Shown here: in pieces, positions 50,980 to 61,393 of the stretch
How positions within the stretch are numbered: position 1 is the first letter of the stretch
Layout of the letters: each line of letters starts with the position of its first letter
Assembly (NCBI RefSeq): GCF_003286085.1
Contig: NW_020825537.1
Coordinates: forward strand, 28,501 to 92,500
Direction of reading: 5' to 3'
From: Drosophila persimilis
Taxonomy: Eukaryota > Arthropoda > Insecta > Diptera > Drosophilidae
Length of the DNA: 64,000 nucleotides
Notes under the pieces: generated by a model
What the model was told of the DNA's origin: nothing
Database searches by the model: none
Seen by the model: only the letters and a program-made list of their open reading frames with translations
Position numbers and translations under genes: made by a program

Positions 50980-53199
50980 ATGTCGCGCAAGCGGATGAAG
51001 AAATTGGCCAAGATTTTGAGTGTCTTGGATCCAGTGAAACCCATTAAGCCCGATGATTATGATACTTGTGGCTTGGTCCAGGCCAAGATCCCTCAAAATG
51101 TTGCCTGTGGGGCAGAGAAGGGGCCTCCGAAGGTGCGTCGGAAGGTGCAGAAGCCACAGAGTTGTGCCACCGCCACCGCCACCGCCACCGCTGCCTGCCA
51201 GGCGGCACCGAAAGTGCGTGCCCCGCCGATCGCCAAAGTGCAAGTGCAACAGCAGAAGGAGTCGTGCTCCATCGGGGCTCCAAAATTGTGCACCCTCTCG
51301 ATCAGAAGCAAGGTGCAGCAGAAGCAGCAGAAGCTGCAGAAGCTTCAGTCGAATGGCGGTAAGCAACACTCGTCGAGGAGCACCGATAATGAGGCGTACG
51401 TACCGCTGGATTACTATCCAGTGCCGGTTAATGCCACCGCCGATGCCGTGCCGATGAAGAAGGCCAAGAAGAAGCCGCGCAAGCGCTTTCGCGTCCGCAA
51501 CAAGATGTACAGTGAGATTGCCGATAGGGCCTTGGAGGCCCTGGCCCAGATAGCCACCGACCAGCTGCATGCCCGCGGCATGCGCGTCTGGGATGCCAAT
51601 TGCGAGGCCGAAATCTGCGAGGTGGTCAATCAATTGATCCTCTCCGAGAATCTGCCCTCACGCATAGCGGCCGTTATTGCCCAGACAGACGGGCGGATGA
51701 ACGCAGAGGAGGCGACACTCGTCGAAAATGCTGTCGCCAATAACCTGCAGGCGACGGCACGTGCCCTCCAACAGCGGAATGCAGGAGATGCAAAAAGACG
51801 ATCTGCCGCCGGAGGAGCTGCTCACGCGCCAATGTCACCCATCCAAAAGGTTTTGGCCAAGCGACGAGCTGCCGCCCAGATTGCTGAGCACTTGCCGCCG
51901 TTGAGCGTCATCACCAATAAGGTTGAAAAGATTTGTCATTTGGCCGAAGACTTCTTCGCGGAGTGGGGGGCCACCAACTCACTCGATCGAATCGAAGGAT
52001 TTCATGTGGGATCATTCTTGGCCGAACTGAAGGCCATGTCCTCACCGAAGGTGGCCGAAGGGTTGCAAAACCATCATGCCGGGATCGACGAAATAATGTC
52101 TTTGCTGAAGAACTTTAATGATTTGACCAAGTTGGTTAACGAACAGGAAGAATCAGGGCCCGAAGAAGGAGCCGAAGAAGGAGCCGAAGAAGGAGCCGAA
52201 GAAGGAGCCGAAGAAGAAGCCGAAGAAGGAGCCGAAGAAGGAGCCGAAGAAGAAGCCGAAGAAGAAGCCGAAGAAGGAGCCGAAGCAGGAGCCGAAGAAG
52301 AAGCCGAAGAAGGAGCCGAAGAAGGAGCCGACGAAGGAGCCGAAGCAGAAGCCGGAGCAGGGCCAGGAGCACGCCCAAGAGGAGTAGTCGAAAAGGCCGA
52401 TAAGAACGTTGGCACAGACGGAGATATACGTTTGTGGATACCCGTGTCTGTACCCAATTATTGTGCCGCCAAGAAGGCTGAACAGCTCCGTCAGTTGGCC
52501 GCAGCTGAGATGGAAAAGCGGAACGAACAGGAGCAGGCCACGGACGAATTTAATAAGCAATCCTTTTACACAGAGCTGGCTGTCCAGGAGGAAGCCAAAG
52601 CTGCGCTCAATCAAACGGTCTATATGCAGACAGATCCCCAGATGATGCCTGCTGAAGATTTGGAAGACCTTTCCGAATCGTTTGCCGGCCTCTCCGTGGG
52701 GTCCCTGGAGCCAATACAGGAGGAGGATGAATTTGGACATTGGGCCGAGCGAATGATGTCCATGGTAAGGGATCTGGATGATTTGGGTAACTTGGTAACG
52801 GATGCCATTCACGGCTATCGCGCCATACAGCAATCAGCCGCTGAGAACGCCGAAGAGATTCGTCTGTTATCCGAAGCCGACAACGCCGTGGAGCAGAACC
52901 AGCCAGAAGATATAGCAGATCCGATTCCGGAAATACAATCACCTTTCGAGGAACAGAAAGCCCGTATACTGCAGCTGGAGGAACAAGTAATTAATGGGCT
53001 CAACGCACCGATGCCGAACGCCGTGCCGGAGGATATCCCGGAGATGAATGATTTGGCAAAGAACGCCACCGATGATGGAGATGAAATGATGTTTTTCGAT
53101 ACCACCAACGATGACGGACAGCCGAAGGAATGGTATGAAAATGGAGAGAAGGTAACCGGCAAATACTGGCCAATGATTGTGGGCGGCACCTTTGTCTGA
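50980..53199 (+). CDS. 739-aa protein of unknown family with Ala/Glu repeat
   Basis: This is the longest well-formed reading frame in the window: 739 codons without interruption, mixed amino-acid use and fly-like codons. I do not recognise the family. Residues 1-180 are basic and low-complexity, with a lysine/arginine cluster at about 158-173 (KKAKKKPRKRFRVRNK) that could be a nuclear localisation signal. Residues 180-390 look mostly helical and contain a conserved-looking stretch (ALEALAQIATDQLHARGM). Residues 391-463 are an EEGA-type repeat. The C-terminal 275 residues are acidic and partly coiled-coil-like, ending in a short aromatic tail (KYWPMIVGG). The ATG follows a predicted 64-nt 5' UTR intron, and no upstream in-frame ATG competes. 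Its neighbours are repeats, so context gives no function. A nuclear or germline role would be inference only. Confidence 0.85.
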   Translation: MSRKRMKKLAKILSVLDPVKPIKPDDYDTCGLVQAKIPQNVACGAEKGPPKVRRKVQKPQSCATATATATAACQAAPKVRAPPIAKVQVQQQKESCSIGAPKLCTLSIRSKVQQKQQKLQKLQSNGGKQHSSRSTDNEAYVPLDYYPVPVNATADAVPMKKAKKKPRKRFRVRNKMYSEIADRALEALAQIATDQLHARGMRVWDANCEAEICEVVNQLILSENLPSRIAAVIAQTDGRMNAEEATLVENAVANNLQATARALQQRNAGDAKRRSAAGGAAHAPMSPIQKVLAKRRAAAQIAEHLPPLSVITNKVEKICHLAEDFFAEWGATNSLDRIEGFHVGSFLAELKAMSSPKVAEGLQNHHAGIDEIMSLLKNFNDLTKLVNEQEESGPEEGAEEGAEEGAEEGAEEEAEEGAEEGAEEEAEEEAEEGAEAGAEEEAEEGAEEGADEGAEAEAGAGPGARPRGVVEKADKNVGTDGDIRLWIPVSVPNYCAAKKAEQLRQLAAAEMEKRNEQEQATDEFNKQSFYTELAVQEEAKAALNQTVYMQTDPQMMPAEDLEDLSESFAGLSVGSLEPIQEEDEFGHWAERMMSMVRDLDDLGNLVTDAIHGYRAIQQSAAENAEEIRLLSEADNAVEQNQPEDIADPIPEIQSPFEEQKARILQLEEQVINGLNAPMPNAVPEDIPEMNDLAKNATDDGDEMMFFDTTNDDGQPKEWYENGEKVTGKYWPMIVGGTFV
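52158..52366 (+). repeat. 12-bp in-frame minisatellite coding EEGA/EEEA
   Basis: About 17 imperfect copies of GCCGAAGAAGGA encode alternating Glu-Glu-Gly-Ala and Glu-Glu-Glu-Ala blocks, residues about 391-463 of the 739-aa protein. The unit length is a multiple of three, so copy-number change keeps the frame. Substitutions between copies are mostly Gly/Glu and Glu/Asp. Length polymorphism between individuals is likely. Confidence 0.85.
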
Positions 53200-54390
53200 T
53201 GGAAGCCCAAGAAAAGAGAACGAGAAGCGGAAACGGAAACGGAAGCGGAAGCGGAAATGGAACAGGAGAAAGCAAAATTTGGTTTAAAAAGGAAAGGAAG
53301 ATCGGTTGAAATTTAAAAGTAAATGATATTTGGCACAAAAACATACGAAGCAAAGCAAAAAAAAGAAGCAACAAAAAAAAGAAAAAAAAAACGCAAGAAA
53401 CAAGGCAAAAAACAAAGCAAGAAGCAAGGAAAAAAGAAAAAAAAAAAAGAAAAAAAAAGGAAAAAAGCAAAAAAAAATAAAAAAAAAAGAGCTAAACAAA
53501 AAAGCAAGAAGCAAAGCAAAAAAACCAAAAAGAAAGCAAGAAGCAAAGCAAAAAAATAAAAGAAAGCAAACCAAAAAAAAAACAAGAAAGCACAAAAAAA
53601 AACCAACAAAAAAAAGCAAGAAGCAAAGCAAGGAAAACAAAAAAAAAAAAAAAAAGGAAAAAAGGAAAAAAAAAAAAGAGCTAAACAAAAAAAAAAGCAA
53701 GAAGCAAAGCAAAAAAACCAAAAAGAAAGCAAGAAGCAAAGCAAAAAAAAACAAGAAAGCACAAAAAAAAACAAGAAAAACAAAAAAAAACCAAAAAAAA
53801 AAGCAAGAAGCAGAGCTAAAAACAAAGCAAGAAACAAGAGGCAAAGCAAAATAAAAAAAACGCAAGGAGCAAAGAAAGAAACGAGAAGCAAAGCAAAAAA
53901 CAAAGCAAGAAGCAAAGCACAACAATGAAGACACAAGGAAACCAAAAACGAAGACACAAGGACAACAAGAATGAACACCAAAGGACAACAAAAACGAAGA
54001 CACAAGGACAACAAGAATGAACACCAAAGGACAACAAAAACGAAGACACAAGGACAACAAGAAGGGAACAAGAGCATAAGAGCTTCTATGCAGAAGAGCA
54101 GAGAAGCCGGGCGAAGAGCAGAGAAGCCCGGCGAAGAGAAGCACCGAGGGACAGGGACAGCATCGACAGACAGCAGACAAAAAAGCAGAAAAGAGAGCGA
54201 CCAGACGAGACCTTCGGTCGCCTTCGGTTCGGTCAATGTTTGGCGATGCGTCTTTTGTATTCAATTTTTTTTTCTTTTTATTATTTTAGCAGCAAAATTT
54301 TGGGCTCTTCTATGGATTTGATTAGTTGATTTGTATTTCCCTTTCGATAGAATGTATGTATAACGTAATAAAATAAAAATGTCCAGTTCC
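53200..54390 (+). repeat. long A-rich homopurine tract, probable 3' UTR/flank
   Basis: Downstream of the 739-codon gene the + strand is almost only A and G from about 53215 to 53900, built of AAGCAAGAAGC-type words. A segment near 53500-53560 recurs almost exactly near 53695-53755. At 53960-54060 a 46-bp unit is repeated about twice. AATAAA-type signals occur at about 53476 and again at about 54367 (AATAAAATAAA), so part or all may be transcribed as 3' UTR. Lysine-rich and Phe-rich open frames here (for example 53323-53854 + and 53284-54264 -) are products of composition, not genes. Confidence 0.6.
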
Positions 54391-55199
54391 CTCAGTCAGA
54401 TGCTCTTCTTATATATTTCCCATAGGACAGGGTCCCATGGCCCAGCTTCTTCTCCCTCCCACACTCCGGACTCCTGTCACCTTCTCTCATCCTCTCCTAG
54501 TCCATGGGCCTTCTCCTTGGTCACTTACTCTCATCCTCTCCTAGTCCATGGGCGTAATTCAGAAACGCCTCTCTGGAAACTCTAACCGACTGCCGACTGC
54601 CGCCGTTTCGTTGGCGGTGTCGGTGACGCCGCCCCGCCTAGCAACACAGCTCTGGTCTGGGCTCTCATCGATTAACGGTTCTTGGCCGGTCACGCGATCC
54701 CATGTACGCGCTGGATCGCTGCCCGGCCGCCTCGTTCTCTCTCGTGCGAGCGTTCGTTTGTCGTCGTTGCTTTGCCGACGTCGCGCGGTCGTTGCTGCCG
54801 ACGTCGCAGTTGGCCGCGCTGTCGCCTTAACCCTTAGGCAGGCCTTCTGGTTTTTTGTTCTGCTTTTGCAGCCAGTTGTCGAAAATTGATTTATTCGATA
54901 TTCTGCTCTGAGCAGTTAATTTTATTCTTGCTCAGAGATTGTTCGCAGAAATAATTTGAGCGCATGAAAATTCATGAAAAATTAATTAAACCCACATTTA
55001 AGGGAAAGTATTGCCCCCAACCCCCGTTTGTGGGGCACGAAACTAATCTGAGCCTCGAAAAATGTACGAAAATTAATCTGCACATAAATTAAGCATTAAA
55101 ATTTAATATATTTGTTTATGGGGCTGCTGCTGCTGGAGGAGGGGCGGTGAGGCATGCCGGATGTGGCATGTAGAGCGATGTATGGCTATGTGTGTGCCG

Positions 55200-55236
<37 letters not shown>

Positions 55237-57754
55237 GCGGTAATAAATAAATAGCGAAAAGGTAATAAAACAGATAACGGTGGGGAAAAAAAGGGAGAGA
55301 AACAAGGCGGAAAAAGTGCTACAAGAGGGAGAGAGAGAGTTTGTGTGGCAGGAATCTGCCTGCAGCAGCAGCACGAAAGGAATCTGCCACGCGTGTGGCA
55401 AAAGCATTGCGCGCAGAGAGGCACTGAAGCGGTGAAAGGGCGCCATGCCCTCGGAGCGGAGCAATCTGCACAACTGGTCGCCCATTATCGTATTAGCACA
55501 TGCCACCACTGATTATTATGAGGTGGGAACACTCCTCCTCCTGCTCCTGCTCGTGCTCCTCGTTCTGCTACTTCCTTTGTCTGTGGATGCGTATAATTAA
55601 TTTTTGACACAAACACACACATATCCCACCGCTCCCCAACCAAAAACCCATTTATGTTGGAGAAACAATAGAGATATGGTGGCCTTAACCCCCAACACCC
55701 CCCCCTGGCCGCCCCCAGAGGGGCAGACAATTTGTAAAGAGCATGAGAGATGCGATTTCCTACCCTTAAACACAAAAATACCATTCAAATATCACATACA
55801 TATGTATTTGTACGCATTTTTCACATGAAACTAGAACCAAATGCATCGGGGAATTCACGATAAACAGGGCAAATGACAGACAACAATGAAAAAGTATCGC
55901 ATAGCCAAAGTTTATGCCAACTTTTGGGTTAAAATATCTTTCTTTGAGTCAATAAATCATATAATTATATGATCATATGATCATATAATCATATACCGCC
56001 CATAAAGGTCAATAAAAGCCCATTTCCATATACTTTTATTCATTGAAACTTAACTAACTTAACTTTCAACTGAAAACCTATGAAAATAAGCAAAAATTGA
56101 CATTTTCGGTATTTTTTGGTATTTTCGGTATTTTTTTGTCGTATTTTCCTTTATTTTATTCCCCCATAAACAAGATTTGTTCCCCTACGTCTTTCTATCA
56201 TTTTGAACTATTTGAAAAAAATCCAAAACTAAAGTGTGCTCTATATGGGTTAATGGTATATTTTTCAACTTTTTTTTAGCACGGAATTTGGTAACGTAAC
56301 GGAAGTTACTTACGTCGAGTGCCTCCGTGGCTTAAAAAACTTGGAAAAATAAGGCCTAGTACTCCATATATTATCATCATAAATCATAAATCATAAACCA
56401 GGTCATATTTTGGCTTATATATTTCAAGCCGTCTGTCCGATTATACCCACGATTTTGGTGAATTATAGATCTACCCAGTATTTTTTTTTTGTGGCAATTT
56501 TTTTCGTACCGCGTGGCCCTCTGGTTTTTCCTGTAATTTGCCAATGTAACTGCTGCTGTTTTTGATGAACTCTTGAGGGCGAAAAAAACTATGGGCTGTG
56601 CAAATGTTTGATGATTGTATTGTCATTGATATTTATCAGCAATAATTCATGAAAATATGAAACTCCATTTGGCTGACGTTTTTGCTCCTTTGAATGGAAT
56701 GGAATGGAATGGAATGGAAGATGGATGAAGATGAATGGATGGCCCCTAAGAACAGGCGGCCTCATTAGGCTGAGTGAAAAATAGTCCTTCCGCCAGGAGG
56801 ACCCACACCTTCACAGAGAAGGACACGGAGACACATTCATTCGCCTTTGTGCTGGCTGTTTGTCGCCTCTAATGAAATACGCATTATTTTTGGGGGACAG
56901 ATGGAGAATTTAATATCTGGCTACAAGGATTTGCCCCATGCCCCAACGCCCCCCCCCCCCTTCCCCTCCAGTGCCCTGTCCCTCATGTGTGTCGTGTGGT
57001 CGTCGCCTGTCATCCGCAAACGATGTCATTCATTTTCAGCCCCACACTCTCCACACATTGATCCACTTGGCAATGGAGTCCTTGTGGGCGTTAGGAATGG
57101 GAATGTGTTGCGAACATGATTCAAAGGACATGGGGTCCGGTCGGGTCCGGTCGGGTCCTAGGCGGAGGAGGCTTAAGTGTTTATTAATATCGACTCGTGT
57201 GAACGGGGACATGTGTTGTTCCTAAATTGACTTTGACCCCCCCCCCCCCCCCCCCCCCACTTCACCCTCCCCGGTAACTGATAAGCTCCACCACTCCAGG
57301 AAGGACCTCAAGGCCACACCACAGCGCACCGCATCGCACCGTCTTGTAGTTATTGTAACAAGCCCATTTGTGATTGTTATCGAAATGGCCAACAGAACAG
57401 GCAACGGACAACAGTTGGCCACACTGCAGGGGCACAGGGGCGGGGAACTCTCTCTCTCTCTCTCTCTCTGAGCTGTCCAAAGCAGGTCACGGGGTCATGC
57501 GATAAACTTCGTTTTCTTGCAGTTCCTTTGAGTGCTCCTTTCAATTATTGTAATACCATTTTTAGGGACAACTTCCTATATCAATATTTTCTTAAAGGAA
57601 TTACTCTCCGTCGTTGTCTTTCACTGCCAAAAAAAAAAAGAAGAAGTTCCTTTTAGAAAACTTTCTTACGTTCTCTTCCGCTTCTTTCTCTCGCTCTGTC
57701 GGCAACCTGGAAATCCGACTGCAGCATTCTTTCAGTCCTTGGCAGCACTGCCAG

Positions 57755-57792
<38 letters not shown>

Positions 57793-57870
57793 GGTCTCAC
57801 GTTCCTTTGTGTGGAACGTAATGTCTTTATATTTTTTTGGAAATTGCTTTGCTATTAAAACAAAATAAAC
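54391..57870. other. non-coding, mixed composition
   Basis: TCTCATCCTCTCCTAGTCCA is directly repeated near 54486 and 54532. A GC-rich segment at 54590-54830 has CGACGTCGC words. (TC)n lies at 55202-55234, a 36-bp palindrome at 55959-55994, GGAAT repeats at about 56693-56719, poly(C) at 57237-57258 and (CA)n at 57756-57790. Near 56430-56460 CCGTCTGTCCGATTATACCC recalls dispersed fly repeats of the DINE-1/ISY kind. Confidence 0.4.
55959..55994. repeat. 36-bp near-perfect palindrome
   Basis: Centred on TATGATCATATGATCATA, with one mismatched pair across 36 bp. It consists of ATCATAT words and may be a cruciform-forming or repeat-derived sequence. Confidence 0.8.
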
Positions 57871-59214
57871 GACGCGACGCGCAACTTATAAATTTTGTTT
57901 TGGAAAATCAAGTGAAATAAATGCAGTGCCAGATGTGTGGAGAAAACGAAAACACGAAGAAAAATACGAAAAAGGAATAGCTCTACAAGGAGAGAAGAAG
58001 CTACTGGACACTGGATACCCTGTAATGGGCAATAGTTGGCTCTCAGACCACACATAACCTTCGAGAACATAACCTTGGAGACAGCGACGGCAATGAAGAT
58101 ATTTAATCCGAAATCTGCCACCATTTATGGGCACCTCTTCTGCTTGCAAGCAGTGCGGAAAGTTCTTCTGCCTAATCGATAGAGTGGGAGGGAGAGCAAG
58201 AGCGCTCGTACGATTGCTACACGACTCTCTCCATCACCACACGACTGTCGCAGTTCTTTGCACGCTGATAATCAAGAGACGTCGTCACCGAATCTGCTCT
58301 CGTTCGAGGACCATCCGTTTGTTGTATGCATCTCTGAGCGCCGGGAGAGAGTGCATGGTCCTACCCACAGCGGACGAGGTCACCGAAGAGCTTCTGGCAC
58401 TCCTGAATTGCAGTGTAAAAAGCCCATTAATGGTCCACAGATCTGGCCAGACTTGAGCCATAGCAAAGCCCTCTAGAAATCAGCAAAAACCTCAAAGAAA
58501 CCTTTAGAATTTTCGCACATTTCCCAACAAAAAAGGATTGTAGATGCCCGTATACCCCATCGGAAAAAAAAGGGGTATCGAAACTAAAGAAAAACGATTC
58601 GAAAACAAAGCTCCAGACAAAAATCCTGGGCTCCCCCCCCGCCACCCCCTTACAAACGAAGGGGTTTTTCTGCAATAAATTCAACTTTTTCCGGGGCATG
58701 CCACACACACACACACACATGGCCATAAATAGCAATGCAAGAAAAAAACTTTGCGCCCCCTTCTCGAAGATTTCTGTTGGCCTTTTTTTTGGTATTTTGT
58801 GCGCCATTCAGCGGTTGCGACTTTTAATTTTATTGCCAAGGTCCGAAACGGGGTTCTGGGGGGGGAGGGGGGGGGGGGGGGGTTCCCCCAATATATGATA
58901 GCCAATTGTCTGTCTGGGGGTGGCTTTCGCCCCCCAGCTAATAATTGGCCAGGGGTTGTACCCAAAGGGGCATTTCGCTTCACTTCTTCATATATCACCA
59001 GGGACCAGCCCGAAATTCGGGGGTTTTCTGTGCGGTATGCCTCTGATTGCTTCATAAATAATTGCAGGCTGACTTCCTTTGGGGGCTGGGGGGCTGGCGA
59101 TCTATTGGAACGAGCCATGCATCACCGAACAGCCGAATGCTATATGTCTGTACAAAATAAAGCAAATATCGAAAGAATGCAAGCGAGTTCCCACGAAATA
59201 ATACGCTTCAAAGT
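57871..59214. other. unassigned region with weak coding hints
   Basis: Apart from the open frame at 58189-58476, it holds a hairpin GTATACCCC...GGGGTATCG near 58549-58580, C and G homopolymers (58636-58645, 58859-58881) and (CA)n at 58701-58719. The 155-codon frame at 58751-59218 runs through a G homopolymer and is not credible. Confidence 0.35.
58189..58476 (+). pseudogene. possible coding remnant, 95-codon open frame
   Basis: After an in-frame stop at 58186 this frame is open to 58476. It contains a non-repetitive stretch (NLLSFEDHPFVVCISERRER) and a possible acceptor ATCGATAG just before it. A second frame over the same bases (58127-58456) also reads with ordinary composition, so a frameshifted pseudogene or chance are both possible. 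The first ATG is at 58258. No family recognised. Confidence 0.2.
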
Positions 59215-59372
59215 ATAATTGACGAACTCTTATTTATTTTCCACTCTGGCATTTATGGGAATGATGGCTGTTGTGTCTTCCTTGTTGTGTCCACAAATGT
59301 TCAGTTTCTACTTCTTGAGGATTGATGGCATCCATGGTGTCTCAGTGTGTTTCGGTGTGTATCATTGTTGGC

Positions 59373-59431
59373 CTAGGGAGATCATATGAAAATCGATTGG
59401 CCAGTTGCGATGGGGTCTAATGTGGGCTTAC
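59373..59431 (-). other. predicted 3' UTR intron, 59 nt (copy 1)
   Basis: On the - strand a strong donor CAG|GTAAGC lies 16 nt after the stop codon of the 58-aa gene, and an acceptor ATCTCCCTAG ends 59 nt later. Both sites and the exact length are preserved in the paralogue. An intron this close to the stop would not be expected to trigger decay, because it is less than 50 nt downstream. Confidence 0.6.
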
Positions 59432-59447
59432 CTGCTGGATCCTGGCG

Positions 59448-59624
59448 TTAGGCAGGATTCCTCCTCTGGACAACCAGCGCCAGCAGACGGACGGCGGCGC
59501 TGAAGAAGGCGAATAGCAGCACCGCACGGATATTGTCCATAGACTGCTGCTCGGGGTTCCCCACGGGCTTTACCTTGGGCTTCCCCTTGGTCTTCCCTTC
59601 GTCCTGTTTGATTGGATCGCCCAT
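59448..59624 (-). CDS. 58-aa single-pass membrane protein, short paralogue
   Basis: The frame begins MGDPIKQDEGKTKGKPKVKP and ends QRRNPA. Residues 1-30 are hydrophilic and rich in Lys, Pro and Gly. Residues about 32-52 form one hydrophobic segment (AVLLFAFFSAAVRLLALVV) with an internal Arg, followed by a two-Arg tail, so the layout is tail-anchored. There is no signal peptide. The start, frame, membrane segment and stop are shared with the paralogue at 62961-63413, which shows that this frame is the real one although a longer frame overlaps it. A shared 59-nt intron follows 16 nt after the stop. The membrane segment faintly recalls small TOM-complex subunits, but that is memory-based and unverified. 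Function unknown. Confidence 0.7.
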   Translation of the reverse strand: MGDPIKQDEGKTKGKPKVKPVGNPEQQSMDNIRAVLLFAFFSAAVRLLALVVQRRNPA

Positions 59625-59731
59625 GATTTGTACGAGGATCTTTGAAAATTTTCGTGTGTAAAATTTTAAGCAATTTCTAGCTCTGAAAGAGATCTATGCC
59701 TCAAAAATGTTGACTGGAATGTAACGGCCTC

Positions 59732-61348
59732 CTTCTCACAACTGTACAAATGTGATGGAGAATTTTGTATGAATGAAAACGAATAGAGGGGTTTTTCCAT
59801 AGGTTTATACATATATTTCTATATTTGTGCCGAGAGTAGAAAAAGCGGAAACATTGACTTTAAATTCTATTTCATATTTTCATATGTACATATGTACCTA
59901 TATTAAATATATTTCCTACAAATTGTAATGTCTTTTGAGTATAAAAACATTTATGTTTAGATCAATGTGGGATTTGGGACAGAGTCCACAGTGCAGAGAG
60001 ACTCGAAGTAGCCGAAAAATTAAAGCAGAATCGATGGAGGGGTTCCTGAGAGGCAGAGGCTCTCAATGAAATACATACGTAAACCCCAAAGCCAGTGCTT
60101 TGTTTCCTTAGTCCCAAATACCTTCCATTGCCTAGCTAATATTTAGCCCATAGTCCATAGACTATAGTCAGCGGTGCAGCAGTAGAGCAAAACCCAATTA
60201 TTGTTTGTCATTTGCACTGCCCTCTGAACCACATATATACATAGTACATGTACACACATACATACAAGCAGACGAAACGAAATGCCCTGAAGTACCAGCC
60301 GTGTGCGATGACGAATGTCGTCATCTTTTGTTTCTTTCTTTTCAGCGCGTGCCGAACTTAATTCGGTTCTGCCGACCGAGCGCAGCAGAATAGAACTTCG
60401 TTTTTGTCTTTTTTGCGCCGACCGAGCGCAGTCGGCCACTGCATTAAGAAATAGTAACAACAACAAAAGAACGGCAGAGTTCGCAGTCGTCGCGGCCGAG
60501 TGTGACGCGCTGCTGTTGTATTTGAGAGAGCGCGATCTAAAAGGTATTGCGGAAGGAGAGCAAAGCGGCGTCGAGCCATGCAAGAGAGAGGGAAACAACA
60601 CCGCGACTCACTGCTTTGGCTTTCGCTCTCGCTCTCTCGATCCGTCGCGTTCTCGCTGGCCTTCGGCCGCCTGCCCTTGAATTTTGTCTGTCTTTCTTCA
60701 AACCACACACACCACGCACCTTTTTGCTGCTTTGTGCTCAAGTGCTTTGAGTGAATCTCCACAGGAAACGAGTGAAAATTGGAGATAATGTACTTATTGC
60801 AGGGTGAGATGTTTCTTTTTTGTTCTGTTTTGGAAATTGATTTCTGTGTCTTAATTGAAAATATGTCAATCCACTCCCCCCCCCCCCCCCCACACTGGCA
60901 TTTTTCATTTTAATTTTCACATTAATTTTCAATTCAATTTCGCCTTCGAATTGTCGTATCAATTGAAGGCGAAGGCGAAGGCAAGCTGCTGCTGCCACCA
61001 TTTTCCTGTGTCATTGATGAATGCCTTGGCAAAAGTTTTCCATTTTCCAGCGCTTTCTTTTATTTTCCATTTTATTTTCCACATGAAATGCAGGAATTTG
61101 ATATTTATTTATTATGTGTGTGTGTGTGTGTGTGTTTTTCTAAGGATTTGTCCCCGCTTTTCCTTGACTTTTAAGGCTGCTGAAAATTCATTTCGTCGTG
61201 TGGGGGGGAGGAGGGGGGAGACTTTTGGGGGTCAAAGGAAAGTTTTCCCAAGCTGATTAGCCCCGGCCAAGAGGTGGTGGGCTTAGCCTTTGTGGTTAAG
61301 CGGAGGTCCTGCCTGCTGGCTTTTGATTTCTCTCTCTCTCTCTCTCTG

Positions 61349-61393
<45 letters not shown>

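Larger units (their letters stand above)
59215..59731 (-). repeat. duplicated gene unit, copy 1
   Basis: This segment matches 62732-63527 in the same orientation with high identity, apart from the expanded coding repeat and small indels. It begins at the AATAAA signal (complement of TTTATT at 59233-59238) and ends about 107 nt upstream of the ATG, so it is a complete transcription unit with a very short upstream region. No transposon ends or target-site repeats were recognised at the borders. Confidence 0.75.

Noticed and set aside
53284..54264. 326- and 307-codon Phe/Leu-rich frames on the - strand
   Set aside because: They are the complement of an A-rich homopurine tract and their residues reflect composition only.
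56281..56490. Possible DINE-1/ISY fragment (CCGTCTGTCCGATTATACCC)
   Set aside because: The resemblance rests on one short word. Without a database comparison I do not call a mobile element.
58751..59218. 155-codon + strand frame
   Set aside because: It crosses a variable G homopolymer and shows no motif. The last part only looks like protein.
59428..59673. 81-codon - strand frame over the first small gene
   Set aside because: It is a shifted frame. The shorter 58-codon frame is the one shared with the paralogue, including start, membrane segment and stop.
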